A stretch of 64,000 nucleotides of DNA. Origin: Symbiodinium microadriaticum (taxonomy: Eukaryota; Sar; Dinophyceae; Suessiales; Symbiodiniaceae). Below are positions 50,601 to 62,100 of this stretch, piece after piece (the first letter of the stretch is position 1; each line of letters begins with the position of its first letter). The DNA lies in NCBI GenBank assembly GCA_001939145.1, contig LSRX01000130.1, positions 570,199-634,198 on the forward strand. Reading direction: 5' to 3'. Under the pieces are notes generated by a model that saw nothing but the letters and a program-made list of their open reading frames with translations, searched no databases and was not told where the DNA came from. Both the position numbers and the translations under genes were made by a program.

Positions 50601-52107
50601 GAGTGATGCCTGTTGCAACACCTCAGAGGTGTTTAGCTCGGGCGATCCATGTTCAGGATTGCTTGTTTGCAGTCGCGACCAGGGTGCCGAAACACGAAGT
50701 ATGCACAGCCTTCTAGGTGTCCAAAGTTTGGATCCTAACGCCCAGAGCAATGACAGAAGTGGCGCCTCCTCGGCGGCGTCTGTGGTAGAGTCTGTCTCCC
50801 GAGCGGCCTGCGCAGCACAAGCCCAGGTACTTGCGATACACTTGTTGAAGCAAAGTGTTATAAGTAACTATGTCGAATCATGTCTCCAAACCTTACTGTA
50901 AAGTTGCGGTCTCAACACCGGATAAGCGCCAAATCAGTATGGTAGCAGCGCAGCCGCATCGGCCACTTGCCGCAACAGTCAGATATTTAAGAAACTGTTT
51001 CAAGCACATTGTGCGTACATACAGCTCCATAGCTACACATAACACGCAGTGAGAAGAACCCTGAGTTACCAGCTACTACGATGCATGCAAAGGAGCAGGC
51101 AAGCAGAACCGGCAGAATCCAATAAGATAGAACTAAAGGAGCGTAAGCATGCTGGAATGTGGTCCCTGACTCGACCGTCTTGACTTCAACCATTGGTTCA
51201 CATCGGGTTGCTGGCAAACAAACCGAGAAGTTACCAAACTCGTAAAATTAAAGGCACTCTATCCCAAATTGATGCCAAGAACTGCCCAGATATCAAGTGA
51301 GGTCGTTTTGAAAGGATGACCTTCGGATTTATGCAGGGGCTATGGCCCCTGACAGGTTCGGGCTTCGGTCGAAATTCCATCCCCCGGACACCTGAGATCA
51401 CGAAGCCAAGAGCTCACATCCCGTGACTTAGCGGCCTTCGGAGATGGAATTTGTTTTCGGGGGCACATTGTAACTGTAGCACTTCACAAACAAGGAAGCC
51501 TGCAGGCCGGAATGTAAGTTCCTGCCCCGGCCCTACACCTTAATTTCCGAAACCACATCTTACGCATCGAGCCTGGGCTGCTCTTTCGCTCAAGCGTTGC
51601 ACCTCGGCGCGTTGAGTCCGCGAGAGCCGGCAGATTTACAGCAGGGCTCGGGATCCTGTGACAGGGTTTGACCGATTGATCGGAGGCCTTCGGACTTTCA
51701 GCTTAGGATTCCTGTATGTTCGCATGCTCCTCCGGGGCAGCACATCTCATCTTATATGCGCAGCTCAAGCCTGCACACAGAACTCCAGCAGTGGTGCACA
51801 AATAGTGGGGAGAAGACTGCTGAGACAAAGAGACACCTTCGCTTTTCTTGTGACCTAACTTCAGAAGCAGGCAATACCTGGACCTCTGAAGCTTTTTGGG
51901 CTTCATAGCCTCATGGCACAAGCCGTTGAAACCCCCCAAAAAATCACAAGACCCATTTATGTTCACTTGCACCTTGGGGGCCCCATCCTTCCGCGAGCGC
52001 TTCAAGACCCTTTCGACTTATAGACCCATGGAAGGTGAAGGGCTGACCGGATGGCTTCCTCCAGCCGGCCAGTCCCGGTCCCTGCTTCCAGGCACCTCAT
52101 GTAATCT

Positions 52108-52140
52108 ATGTATGTATGTATCTATATATATATATATATA

Positions 52141-52175
<35 letters not shown>

Positions 52176-52205
52176 ACATATATATATATATATATATGTA
52201 TCCAT
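52108..52205. repeat. (TA)n microsatellite
   Basis: TA dinucleotide runs broken by TAATTA, TTTGTACA and ATGTAT; a short (CA)n follows at 52249-52266. Confidence 0.9.
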
Positions 52206-52525
52206 GGATATCCCAACCCTACGTTATCCTCAGCTCAGACACGAAGGAAAACACACACACACACACAGGATTGGCACACAACATAAACGGCCTGAAGAGT
52301 CTCTCTCTATATAATTACCGCTAATTACACCGTCGCTGAAAAAGAAAGATGAACGCCAACTTTTTTAAGTTGCTCCAAGGGAAGCGCGCAATTACAAACC
52401 TTCAGCGTGCAACCCAACTTTAACATACCATACCATGAACCGTAACTTGCTTCTTGTAGGCATAGGAACAGCACCCAACAACAAAAACTAAAAGTCTGGT
52501 CAGGAGAGTAGATTTTGAAGAGTAC

Positions 52526-52666
52526 CTGCATTAGCTCCGATAAGCCCTGTCCCGGCTTCTGATTTTGACCGTAAAGAGTTTCCTGCCACTTCACGTCATT
52601 CTTGGCCACTTCGACTCCAGGAGGAGGAAGCAAGAGAGATGCACCTTCGGCATGGCATAGCCTCCA
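52526..52666 (-). CDS. Candidate exon, possibly of the receptor's cytoplasmic tail
   Basis: 141 nt, 47 codons, phase 0 to 0. It is bounded by TCCTCAACAG and ATGCAG|GTACTC, both good splice sites. It reads WRLCHAEGASLLLPPP then GVEVAKNDVKWQETLYGQNQ. No domain is recognised. Phase and position would allow it to follow the receptor's TM exon by way of the possible donor at 54066. An ORF just upstream (52667-52773, MESSTLGGNFVNSETASRFA) is in another frame and cannot be joined by a normal intron here. Confidence 0.35.
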
Positions 52667-53154
52667 CTGTTGAGGAAAAGACAAGACGCGGACTGCATTC
52701 CAGAGTCATCCTGCGCGAATCTCGAAGCCGTTTCGCTGTTCACGAAGTTTCCACCAAGAGTTGAACTTTCCATTGAGCCAACAATTCTTAAACCCTAATG
52801 CCCTAATTTAAACTCTAATTTCTGGTAGCAAACAGAAGTCTGACGCTCCGCTGCAACACGCAAGGACAATTCCAGCATGTCCCTAGACCCTCCATCGAAC
52901 CTCAATAAGAGCCTATCTACCCACTATTTGGGCCCCTTTTGCCCCTATTTGAGGGTACAAGGAGGGTCCTGGTCTCCCTAGCTTTTTGGGCAGTTCTGGC
53001 CGCCTGGACGCAGAATCTGCAGGGATGTGCCCGGGACCTCTCTTGCAAGATGGTGTCCCGAAAGCATATACCAGGAGAGAGGGGAGTCGAGGTTTTGGGG
53101 CTGCCCGAAGATGGCTTCCACAAAAACCACTCCCAAACTCCCCTGGGTCATATG

Positions 53155-53255
53155 GGGTAGTTTTCTAAATTAGGGTTCCATTTGGGGGGTCCTTTTTATA
53201 AGGTGTCGTACTGCATTGGGGACCTAATAAGGGACCCTAACTTGGAGAAATCCCC
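53155..53255. mobile_element. MITE-like element, family D, copy 3 (diverged)
   Basis: GGGTAGTTTTCTAAATTAGGGTTCC ... GGGACCCTAACTTGGAGAAATCCCC. Same end motifs, lower similarity. Confidence 0.5.
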
Positions 53256-53997
53256 ATATATGCAGCTTCAAACAAGCGGCATGCTTGCCGCTGTGGGTTG
53301 GAACCGAATTATGAAACGTGCTGCGGGAACGTCGCCTGGCCGGAACTTTTCAGCAGGGCGCCGGCACTTGGAGCCAAACAGCACCTGCAGCTGGACAACC
53401 AGCTCCTGCACCACGCTGGGTCCATGCAGCCGCACGAAGCAAATTGGCAAAGCGTTCCAGCAACAAGCGAGCATCGGTTTGGGAAAAGTATGGTGCCTCC
53501 AACGGTGGAATCCTGAACTTCATTGAAAACCTGATATCAAGCTAAACCCTGGACCCAGTACAAAGCCAGCATAGCGAAAGGCCGGAAAGTGGAGCTTGTT
53601 GCAAGGACTGCGTTGCATGAGACCGTCTCTGCGGAAAGCTGCCCCGACCTAGTACTGGGGAATCCCTTAGGTATCTAGCTCAGGCTCAGATTCTACATGC
53701 TGTCTGAAGCCAGAAATTTCTCACAAAGTGACATTCAATCTAGGCACTCGAGAATAAGATTTTGTGCTCATCCGTGTCCGGAAAGACCCGGGGGACCGTT
53801 GACAGAGAAGGCCTTCAAAGCTTAGGACGTCACCTACCTATGGTCCATCTCTGGTTTCTAGGGCCATTTCCGTGGTCACCTGGAGAACCGAAACACCGGG
53901 GTCCCCAGACATTGGCAAAATCTGCAGAGTTGCGAAGGCCAGCCAGTTTTCTGGCGGCTTGCGTGAACGACCTCACTGGGGATGAGATGATTATAGG

Positions 53998-55716
53998 CTA
54001 GACAATGCCGGTGATATCATTTCGCGGCTTATCCTGAGAGTCCGGAAAGCCAGATTGAATTCCTACTTTGGCATGGGTATGTTCCTGTTGCTTCCTCCTT
54101 GCTCGCCTTTGGCGGCTGTACTCTAAGAGCGGGCCACAACAAGCACAAAATGCCAGGATGCTGCTTACCACCGCGAAAATAGCCACAACTAGGCCTGTGC
54201 CTTTCTCTGTTGCCGGGGGATCCACCACACCACAAAGTGACACCAGGATATGCAACTCCTGCTCCAGCTGTTGCAGCGTGGCTCTCATTATTTCTGCGCT
54301 GCTAGTCTGGCCAGTAACATGCTGCTTCAGATCGGACCACAAGTCATCGACTTTCTGCCACTGCTGGTAGAGGTCCTGCCGCTCATTGCTAATGCCTGAA
54401 AGACCTCCACCACCATGCCGCAATCGCTGGTGGGCTGTGTCGAACTCTGTGACAGTGGCAGCCAAGACACCTGGCCTCTTAAGATTTGTCGGAAGCCAGG
54501 ATTCCTTGAAGATTTTCTTGGCAAGCACGGTCTGCCAGCTGGCCACACGAACACGAGACCCTGGCCACCTTGGGTGTGTGGCGCGTGCTGCTTGAACATA
54601 GTCTGCTTCCATCCGGTGCACTTGTGACAAGAAGTCGTCACATGAAGCAAGAACTGCACTTCGGTCAACTCCCAATAAAGCCATCCTGAATGACTCTAGG
54701 GCGTTGTGAAGGCCGTTGGTGCTCTTGTCGAACAATTCTTGGGTTGGAGGTGGTGGGAGGGGAGCGTCTGCAGCACCAAACTTCATATCGCGGAGTGCGC
54801 TGGCCATCTCCTGGATCTTTGAAGCCACGGCTTCCTGATTATTGCTTTTGCTGCCATCCGTCAGCATGTAAGCAGAAGAGGCGTCTTCGCCCAATCCCGC
54901 CAGCAAAGAGATGTGCTCGATCAGCTGCAGCCATTCTGTGGTCGAGAGAAGCGGGTCTTGGCAAGTCACGCTGGACTGGTTCGCGTAGTACTTCAAGAGA
55001 AAGTCCGAGGCTAATGCCATGTGGGAAATGCCTTCTGTGCTTAGCGCCATCATACGCCGAAGCCCTTCAGAGCCAGCTCCACCAACGACCGCCAAGGATT
55101 CCTGCTCCAAAAGGTGAAAGGAGCGGGCGACTGAAGCCATGGCCCTGACAATGCACACATCCTCCACTGGCCGCAAATCTGTTCCGGCCTCCTCGGCAGT
55201 CGCTCCTTGCAGCAAAACCTCGCACCCCACATGGAAGGCCGCGCGGGTGTGATTCAGCTCGTCTAAGTTGTCGCCTGCATGGCCATAGCTGATGAGAGCG
55301 GTCTGAGTGAAGAGCATGTCGAAGGCTGTGGCCTGACGGTTGGTGATGTTCAGGATGCCAAGAGTTGGGCAGTGGCGTACCGCGGCTAGCAGCTCCATGA
55401 CAACGTCTGTATCCCTGAGGAACTCTTGGTTGTAGACTTCGACCTCTGTGATGTCAACTTCGGCAATCTCATCTTGATGAACTGCATCTGACAGCACCTT
55501 GTTCATATGTTGCCAGGCAACATGCAGTTTCAAAAGCTGGGATAGCAACTCCTGCGTCGGAGGAGCAGGAATGTCTTCCTCCCTGCTCCCTTGAACTAGC
55601 CCAAGGAGTTGGTTGTTGTTCTTCGCGAGCTGCACCGCCAGGTCGACCTTGCTGGAAGCCACGTCGATTCCATGGACCACCTGTGTGCTCAGGGGGTTTA
55701 CTTGAAGGCTTGCGTT
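53998..55716 (-). CDS. Receptor exon: second and third PilJ-like units, membrane helix, basic tail
   Basis: Starts in phase 0 after CCAGCAG, 70 nt past the previous exon. NASLQVNPLSTQVVHGIDVA completes the second PilJ-like unit (then LAKNNNQLLGLVQGS...DIPAPPTQELLSQL). A repeat of the pattern follows: CQDPLLSTTEWLQLIEHISL, VASKIQEMASALRDMKFGAA, PLPPPPTQELFDKS. The shared APPTQEL / PPPTQEL shows the units are homologous. A further helical stretch leads to the TM helix at about 54140-54200 and a basic tail. The stop is at 53998. A possible donor AAA|GTAGGA near 54066 would replace the last 22 residues. Confidence 0.85.
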   Translation of the reverse strand, partial: NASLQVNPLSTQVVHGIDVASSKVDLAVQLAKNNNQLLGLVQGSREEDIPAPPTQELLSQLLKLHVAWQHMNKVLSDAVHQDEIAEVDITEVEVYNQEFLRDTDVVMELLAAVRHCPTLGILNITNRQATAFDMLFTQTALISYGHAGDNLDELNHTRAAFHVGCEVLLQGATAEEAGTDLRPVEDVCIVRAMASVARSFHLLEQESLAVVGGAGSEGLRRMMALSTEGISHMALASDFLLKYYANQSSVTCQDPLLSTTEWLQLIEHISLLAGLGEDASSAYMLTDGSKSNNQEAVASKIQEMASALRDMKFGAADAPLPPPPTQELFDKSTNGLHNALESFRMALLGVDRSAVLASCDDFLSQVHRMEADYVQAARATHPRWPGSRVRVASWQTVLAKKIFKESWLPTNLKRPGVLAATVTEFDTAHQRLRHGGGGLSGISNERQDLYQQWQKVDDLWSDLKQHVTGQTSSAEIMRATLQQLEQELHILVSLCGVVDPPATEKGTGLVVAIFAVVSSILAFCACCGPLLEYSRQRRARRKQQEHTHAKVGIQSGFPDSQDKPRNDITGIV

Positions 55717-57068
55717 CTGCTGGATAGGATGCTTTGTGCCATACCATACCAGGTTGGGGCAGAGGGGTCTAGATCTGGGAGCCAACCTGCATGAAGTATC
55801 GGAAGACACCCTGACTTGCCATCCGCTGTTCGGCTAGCCCACGCGCCAAATGCATCCATTGCTCCTGCGTAGTTGTTGCCAGCGGGTCGCAGGTGCCATC
55901 ACCCTGCACGAAGAGATGCACGGCCGACGACATGGCCTGGGAGAGAGGGTCCACGACCACCGACATGTCGTTTCGGAACCCCTGTGCCAGCCGAAGAGTC
56001 TCCTCCGAGGTGCGGGCGTTCAAGATCCCTCGGACCCGTCGATGCACTTCCTTGGCGTAGTAGGTCACGTCCCGCATCTGGTGCATGGTGCACAAGCTCG
56101 TCAACTTCGGGATGTTTGCAGCCTCTACCCCCAACACCAAGGCCTCATGGGCTGCCTCGTAACACTCCTTGGCCTCTGCAAGCCTCTGCAGAGCCCTGTC
56201 CACCCGAAAATGTGCTGCAACAAACAAGCTCTCCTTGCAGATTTTTTCGACAAGCATCATCTGAGACTCTGCGATTTCTGCCACAAGGCTTCCCGAATAG
56301 CCTGCAGCCCTTGCAGCTTCGAGCAAAGAATGGAGGACATTTTGCACAGCGTCAAGCAGCAGTATGTTCCTGGGTGGTCTGCGCGCACGCACACATGACA
56401 ACATCTTACACATGGTCCGGCTTCGCCAGTCCTACATGTCTTGCCTCGTCTCCTGCAGCCCCAAGCCTGAAATCCTCCAAAACTAGCTGAGGCACTGATC
56501 AAAAACCTCGTGCATGACCGTGTCGGTTGGGCTTCTGCCCAAGAGCTCACTGAAGCTTGCCCACATGGCGGCAGTCCTTTTGCCGAGTTTGGAGGCGAGG
56601 ATGCATGAGGGTTCGAGCGGCCTTCTTCATGCTGAGACCGGTAATTAAGCTGTCAGTGCTCGATCGTGAGTGTGCTCTGTACCGCAAGAGGGTGCTGCTG
56701 TCAAGCATACTGACCGAAACACTGAAAAATAATATAATGATGATCGTAATGACGACGACCATGACCACCGATGTTGTTGCCTCCGTCATCTTCGTCGTCG
56801 TCGACGACGACGGTGTCGTCCCCCAGCAGTGGCAGTGCCAACTGCAAGCGTCGTCGGCTGCTGCTGCTGCTGCTACTGCTGCTGTGTTTGTTATTGCTGT
56901 CATTCATTGCTGTCGGTGATGGCATTAGCAGTGCTGTTAAAATTGTTGCTTCTTCTGCAAACGTATTGACTGTTGCCTTTTCTGTTCACTCAACTGCTCC
57001 TCTTTCTGCAGTCGTCATCAGCGAAGACTGTGTCCATGTTTGTGTTGCAGATTATCTTTTGCGTTGCT

Positions 57069-57127
<59 letters not shown>

Positions 57128-58998
57128 TGGTCAAAAGTCCCTATGCACACAGGAACATGCTCTGCCCCCAAACATGAGTCGAGGAGCGCCGACAGAGCAT
57201 CAGCTACTTCCTCGTTCGGAGCCGCAACGATTCCCAGCGTGCTGTTGCCCGAGATGAGGGCCTGTCATGATCGAAATCCCCTAGTTTTTGCCTTGGATTG
57301 ATTCGGGGGAGGACTTTCCTGTCCGTCGGTTGCAAGGGGTCAAGAAGTTGGGAGACGGATTCATGGGCATCCGCACCTGCAAGATCCAGTCAAAGCTTGC
57401 CATGTCCCGTGTCAGGGAAGCTTGGTTCTCCTCGGATCTCACACCCGACACCACCAGCAGGAGCTGCTTCGCCAAGCGCTGTGACAGCTGGGGCAGATGC
57501 CCCGCATGCTCTATGCTCTGTGCCCACTCCCACTTTGAAGGCAAATGTCCAACAACTCGACCATCCTCACAGATCTCGTCCATGGCGCACTGGATACAGG
57601 AGCCCTTTTCGAATCGCGTGGCATATGGGCACAAGACACATTGCCCCAACCAAAGCCACCCTTTGCAAGTGCACAACGAAAGCTCTGTGGCTCCTTCGAA
57701 CTCGATACTTTTCCCCTCAGGGCATGGCTTGCACAGCGACAGCCCGCGGCTGTCGGCATATGAGTCGCGAGGACATTTCCTGCACTCCTCGGCACCACTG
57801 TCGTTCATGAAGTATCCGAGAGGACAATCGACGCAATGCACCAGCCCCTCTATGATGCCAGAGCTGCCCGGATGACATGGCTCGCAGCTGGCCGTTCCAC
57901 TGGAATTGCTGAAGCTGCCACGAGGGCAAGGGAAGCAGCTTGCTTGCGATGCAGTGCTGTAACTTCCAGCAGGGCAACCCACACATCCGAGTTCGTTGCT
58001 CCAAACCTTCCCGCCTGCGCAACGGCTGTCCTGATCGGCCGGAACCCAACCCGCTGCGAGGTCACAGGATCCCGCAGCACACGGTATGCTCTGGCTGAGA
58101 TCTTGCTTACTCCACAGGACATCTTTGAGGAAATGGAAACCAGCAGCCGAACGATGCGCAAGGACGGTAAATGCATCCTCCGCCGGGCCAGTGACCTGGC
58201 GCAGTAGGATGATACCCTCCCTGTCTCCATGGGATGCAGGATCTGTCGTGGGCTCGACGCCATTGAACTGCCGGACCCTGCCCGTCACACCTATGAAATC
58301 CTGATGCAGAGAAAGGTTGTACAAAGCCTCCCTGGAGTAGTTTGTGCCCAAATCACTGATGGAGCGATTCTCATTCACCAGGTAGGCGTGCAATATAGAA
58401 GCTACGAGCCAGAGGCCGTCGTAAAAGTAGCCGGCCCACTGATGGTTGCATGCGCCATTGCCATTGGCAAACATCCGACAACTTGCAGTGTACTTCTCGT
58501 GGATGTCCGAGAGCTCTCGTCCAGACAAGCCATGCTTGTCCTGCGCGTTTAAGCCAATAAGAGCGAAACACCTGCCCTGAACCTCGACTCGTTTCCCGAG
58601 TCACATCCTGGGGGAACAGAAGTCTGGAAGGTTCCTGTCAATGTGAAACAGACTGACATGTTGAATCGTTTTGGTACCTTAAAGACACCCACCTCTCCTG
58701 GACCTCACTCTGCCTCTCTCGCCCTCATTCTTTGTTCCCACTACTGCTATCGGCGGGTGCAGAAGTGATGGTGGTGCTGCTGGTGGTGGCGGTGGGGGCA
58801 GGTCTTAGCACCAGCAGCAGCAGAAGTGAAGAAGACCACGACGAGATGCATTGGCAGGAGTAGTATCAGTGTCCGGATTAGAACATATGTTGGTATTAAT
58901 GTTGTTATTCCTTGTAGTCGTCGGGGTCGTCGTGGTCGCAGTCCTTGTGCTAGTAGCTAGCGGTAGCAGCAGCAGCAGCAGCAGCAGCAGGAGCAGCA

Positions 58999-59053
<55 letters not shown>

Positions 59054-59069
59054 TAGCAATAGTAGCAGT

Positions 59070-59147
<78 letters not shown>

Positions 59148-62100
59148 NAGTAGCAGAAAAAAAAACAGCAGTAGTAGTCAAAAAAAAAGTGGTAGTTGTG
59201 ATGTCCAGTCCTGGCAAAAAAAAAGGGTTCCACTCACAAAAAAAAAACTTGCACCGGCCACATGGCACACTATCAAAAAAAAAAAACAGGGTGTCCGAAA
59301 AAAAAAGTGATCGGCGCTATCATGTCTCAACGTAAAAAAAAAGCAAGACTTCCATCAAAAAAAAAAGTGGTAGTAGTGGTAGCAGCAGCAGTAAAAAAAA
59401 ACGTTGTTGCTGTTGAAAAAAAAATTGTAGTTGTAGTTGTAGTCATCGTTGAAAAAAAAACTAGCAGTACTAGTAAAAAAAAAGCTACGTTGCCCGCAAT
59501 GCGCGAACCACGGAGAATTACCACTCTTTTCGGAGAAAGCACCTGCACCTGTTCATCCTTGTTCTTTGCAAAAAAAAACCATGGAATCATCAAAAAAAAA
59601 ACCATAGGCCCCCAAGTAGTTCCTTGTTAAAAAAAAAATTTAGAGTCTTATAAAAAAAAACTAAAAAGGAACTACTTAGGGGCCTATAAAAAAAAACTAA
59701 GTAGCTGAACAAAAAAAAATCCTTCGTGCTTAGCATCGGCCCTCGGAAAAAAAAAACAAGGCCAAAGGAAAAAAAAAATAGCTCCTGCTTCTTTGGGTTT
59801 AGGGTAAAAAAAAAGGGGTTAGGGTTTAAAAAAAAAAAAACTCGGTCCAGCCAGGTGAGGTTTCTCGATTCACAGGATCCGTGATACACATGCAGGTTCT
59901 TCGGGCTTAGGCTTCGGGGGCGAAAAAAAAAAGGATTTGTCCGTTTAAAAAAAAAGTGGTGGGGCTGCCAGGATCTATAGAAAAAAAAAAACTAAACCCG
60001 AAGCCAAAAAAAAACTAAAGCCTAAACCCTAATATATGGTGAAAAAAAAAAGTCTGGGGTTCAGAAAAAAAAATTTCGGGTTGGGGCCTTGCGTCATTCT
60101 GCCGGCTGAAGCCAGGACTCGAGGTTTGAAGCATCGCTTGTGGATTTAGGAAGAGGCTTAAAAAAAAAAGTGCTGGGTTTAGAAAAAAAAATCCCTTAGG
60201 GTTGAGTCGAGGATTTGCAAAAAAAAACTTGCACTTTGTGTAAAAAAAAATCAATGGTTGCAGCTTGAGGCCTAGGTAAAAAAAAACCCGCCGGAGCTTT
60301 AAAAAAAAAGGCCACGGTAGGGATATTCCACCCTTTAAAAAAAAAGCTTGATCGGAGCTAAAAAAAAACACTAAACCCTCAGGGAAGGATGGGGTAAAAA
60401 AAAAGAAAGAATTTTTGGAAAAAAAAAAACGTCCTAAGCCAACTCTGATCCGACAAAAAAAAATGGTGGGCTAAGTTAAAAAAAAAAAGGTTGGGACCTG
60501 CCCGGCGCCCTTCAAAAAAAAACTGAGTACTTCAACAAAAAAAAATTCATCCGAACTTGTCAATGCACAAGAAAAAAAAAAAAGGTGGCGTTACAAAAAA
60601 AAAAATTCCCTTCATGATGATAACCATATATAAAAAAAAAATAATGACAGTTGGAAAAAAAAAGCTAGTAATAAGCGTAGCAATGATAGTAAAAAAAAAA
60701 ATAACCATAAAACAAAAAAAAAGACCCTCAATCCAGAGCCGTTATCTGGAAAAAAAAAGCTGCAGGGGCAGTAAAAAAAAATTGGTGGAACATGAAACTC
60801 CATCAGCTAAAAAAAAAATGACAAAAACCTAAAAAAAAAAGCTCCGACAAAAAAAACAGTCCATACAAAAAAAAAACAAAACCCTAGACCAAAAAAAAAA
60901 TGCAATTAAACCCTAAACCCAGTCAAAAAAAAAAAGGGCCAAGTTCGAGAAAAAAAAACTCCCGCATCCAACATGCAACCGGGCCAAAAAAAAATCCTGA
61001 CAATCCTAAAAAAAAAATGTACATTATGTAGCGTGTACTTACAAAAAAAAAAAGGTTCCTACCTAAGAAAAAAAAAGCCTACAAGTATATGCTATAAAAG
61101 ATAAAAAAAAAATTAGGGCAAACGCCAAAAAAAAAGGGGGACAACTTGCGTTTCGGAAGACGAAAAAAAAATACAGGCGAGGTTGAAAAAAAAATCGCAG
61201 GGGAGACGCGCATGTGGCCCCAAAAAAAAAAGCTCACGACGATCAAAAAAAAAAAGAGCCTTTGCCAACCTACAGAGCTGAAAAAAAAAGTTTGGCAGTT
61301 CAGAAAAAAAAACAACCAGTTGTCCCAGTGGTTCCTAACAAAAAAAAAGAGTTGAATACTAGAAAAAAAAATTGAATAACTAGGACCAGGAGTTGAATAA
61401 AAAAAAATGTTGTGACAGCGCAAAAAAAAACATGATAGCTCCCATAGGTTTTGAGATAAAAAAAAAAAGCACCCGAGGCAAAAAAAAAAATGAACAAGTA
61501 TGCTATGTGTTCGAGTAAAAAAAAAGCTTATGAAACCGTAAAAAAAAAGCGCAAGCAACGTAATGTAATTCGTGTAAAAAAAAACGGAAGCGACCATCAA
61601 AAAAAAATCTGGCGGCACGACGCCGTGCGAAAAGAAAAAAAAAAGCAGCACAGCGCCAAAAAAAAAGTACCTTGTCTGGTCTCTGACACTCAGAAAAAAA
61701 AAAGGTTTGGAGGCCTAAAAAAAAAGAATTCATCACCATGTGCAGATGGGCAAAAAAAAAAAGAAAATTTCCCTGAAAAAAAAAGCATGATGAATCCATC
61801 CAGGGCGCAGTGCTATGAAATTGACCCGAGAATCTCGCATTTTCATGAAGTCCAAAGCACTGCCTGCATCAAAAAAAAAGCTGACTTGCCTCAAAAAAAA
61901 AATGGTCCAAGAATAACCACCTGTCTGAAAAAAAAAAACGACCATTTCAAGGAAAAAAAAATTGATCATGTTGTTGATGCTTCTGTCGCCATATAGCACG
62001 CCGACTCTCTTAAATCCAAGGAGTTTCATGAACTCGTAGATGGCCACAAAAAAAAACCGTGTTGAGGGTGAAAAAAAAATGAAGTAAGGATATCGGTTTG

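Larger units (their letters stand above)
44469..52525. other. Intergenic or long intron; no recognisable gene
   Basis: Microsatellites at 46.0 and 47.2-47.6 kb, AT-rich DNA at 48400-48800, degenerate CCCTAAA words. If the receptor gene continues past 54 kb, some of this could be intron. A minus-strand frame at 51703-52005 (KDGAPKVQVNINGSCDFLGG) is a weak exon candidate without a family. Confidence 0.45.

Noticed and set aside
56490..56570. ATG in good context, MWASFSELLGRSPTD, as a receptor exon or new gene start
   Set aside because: Its phase does not fit between the 57149 and 56378 junctions, which already match each other, and it ends within about 27 codons.
58851..59233. Poly-Ser, poly-Ala, poly-Leu ORFs
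   Set aside because: Translations of the AGC/AGT microsatellite in different frames; no coding signal outside the repeat.
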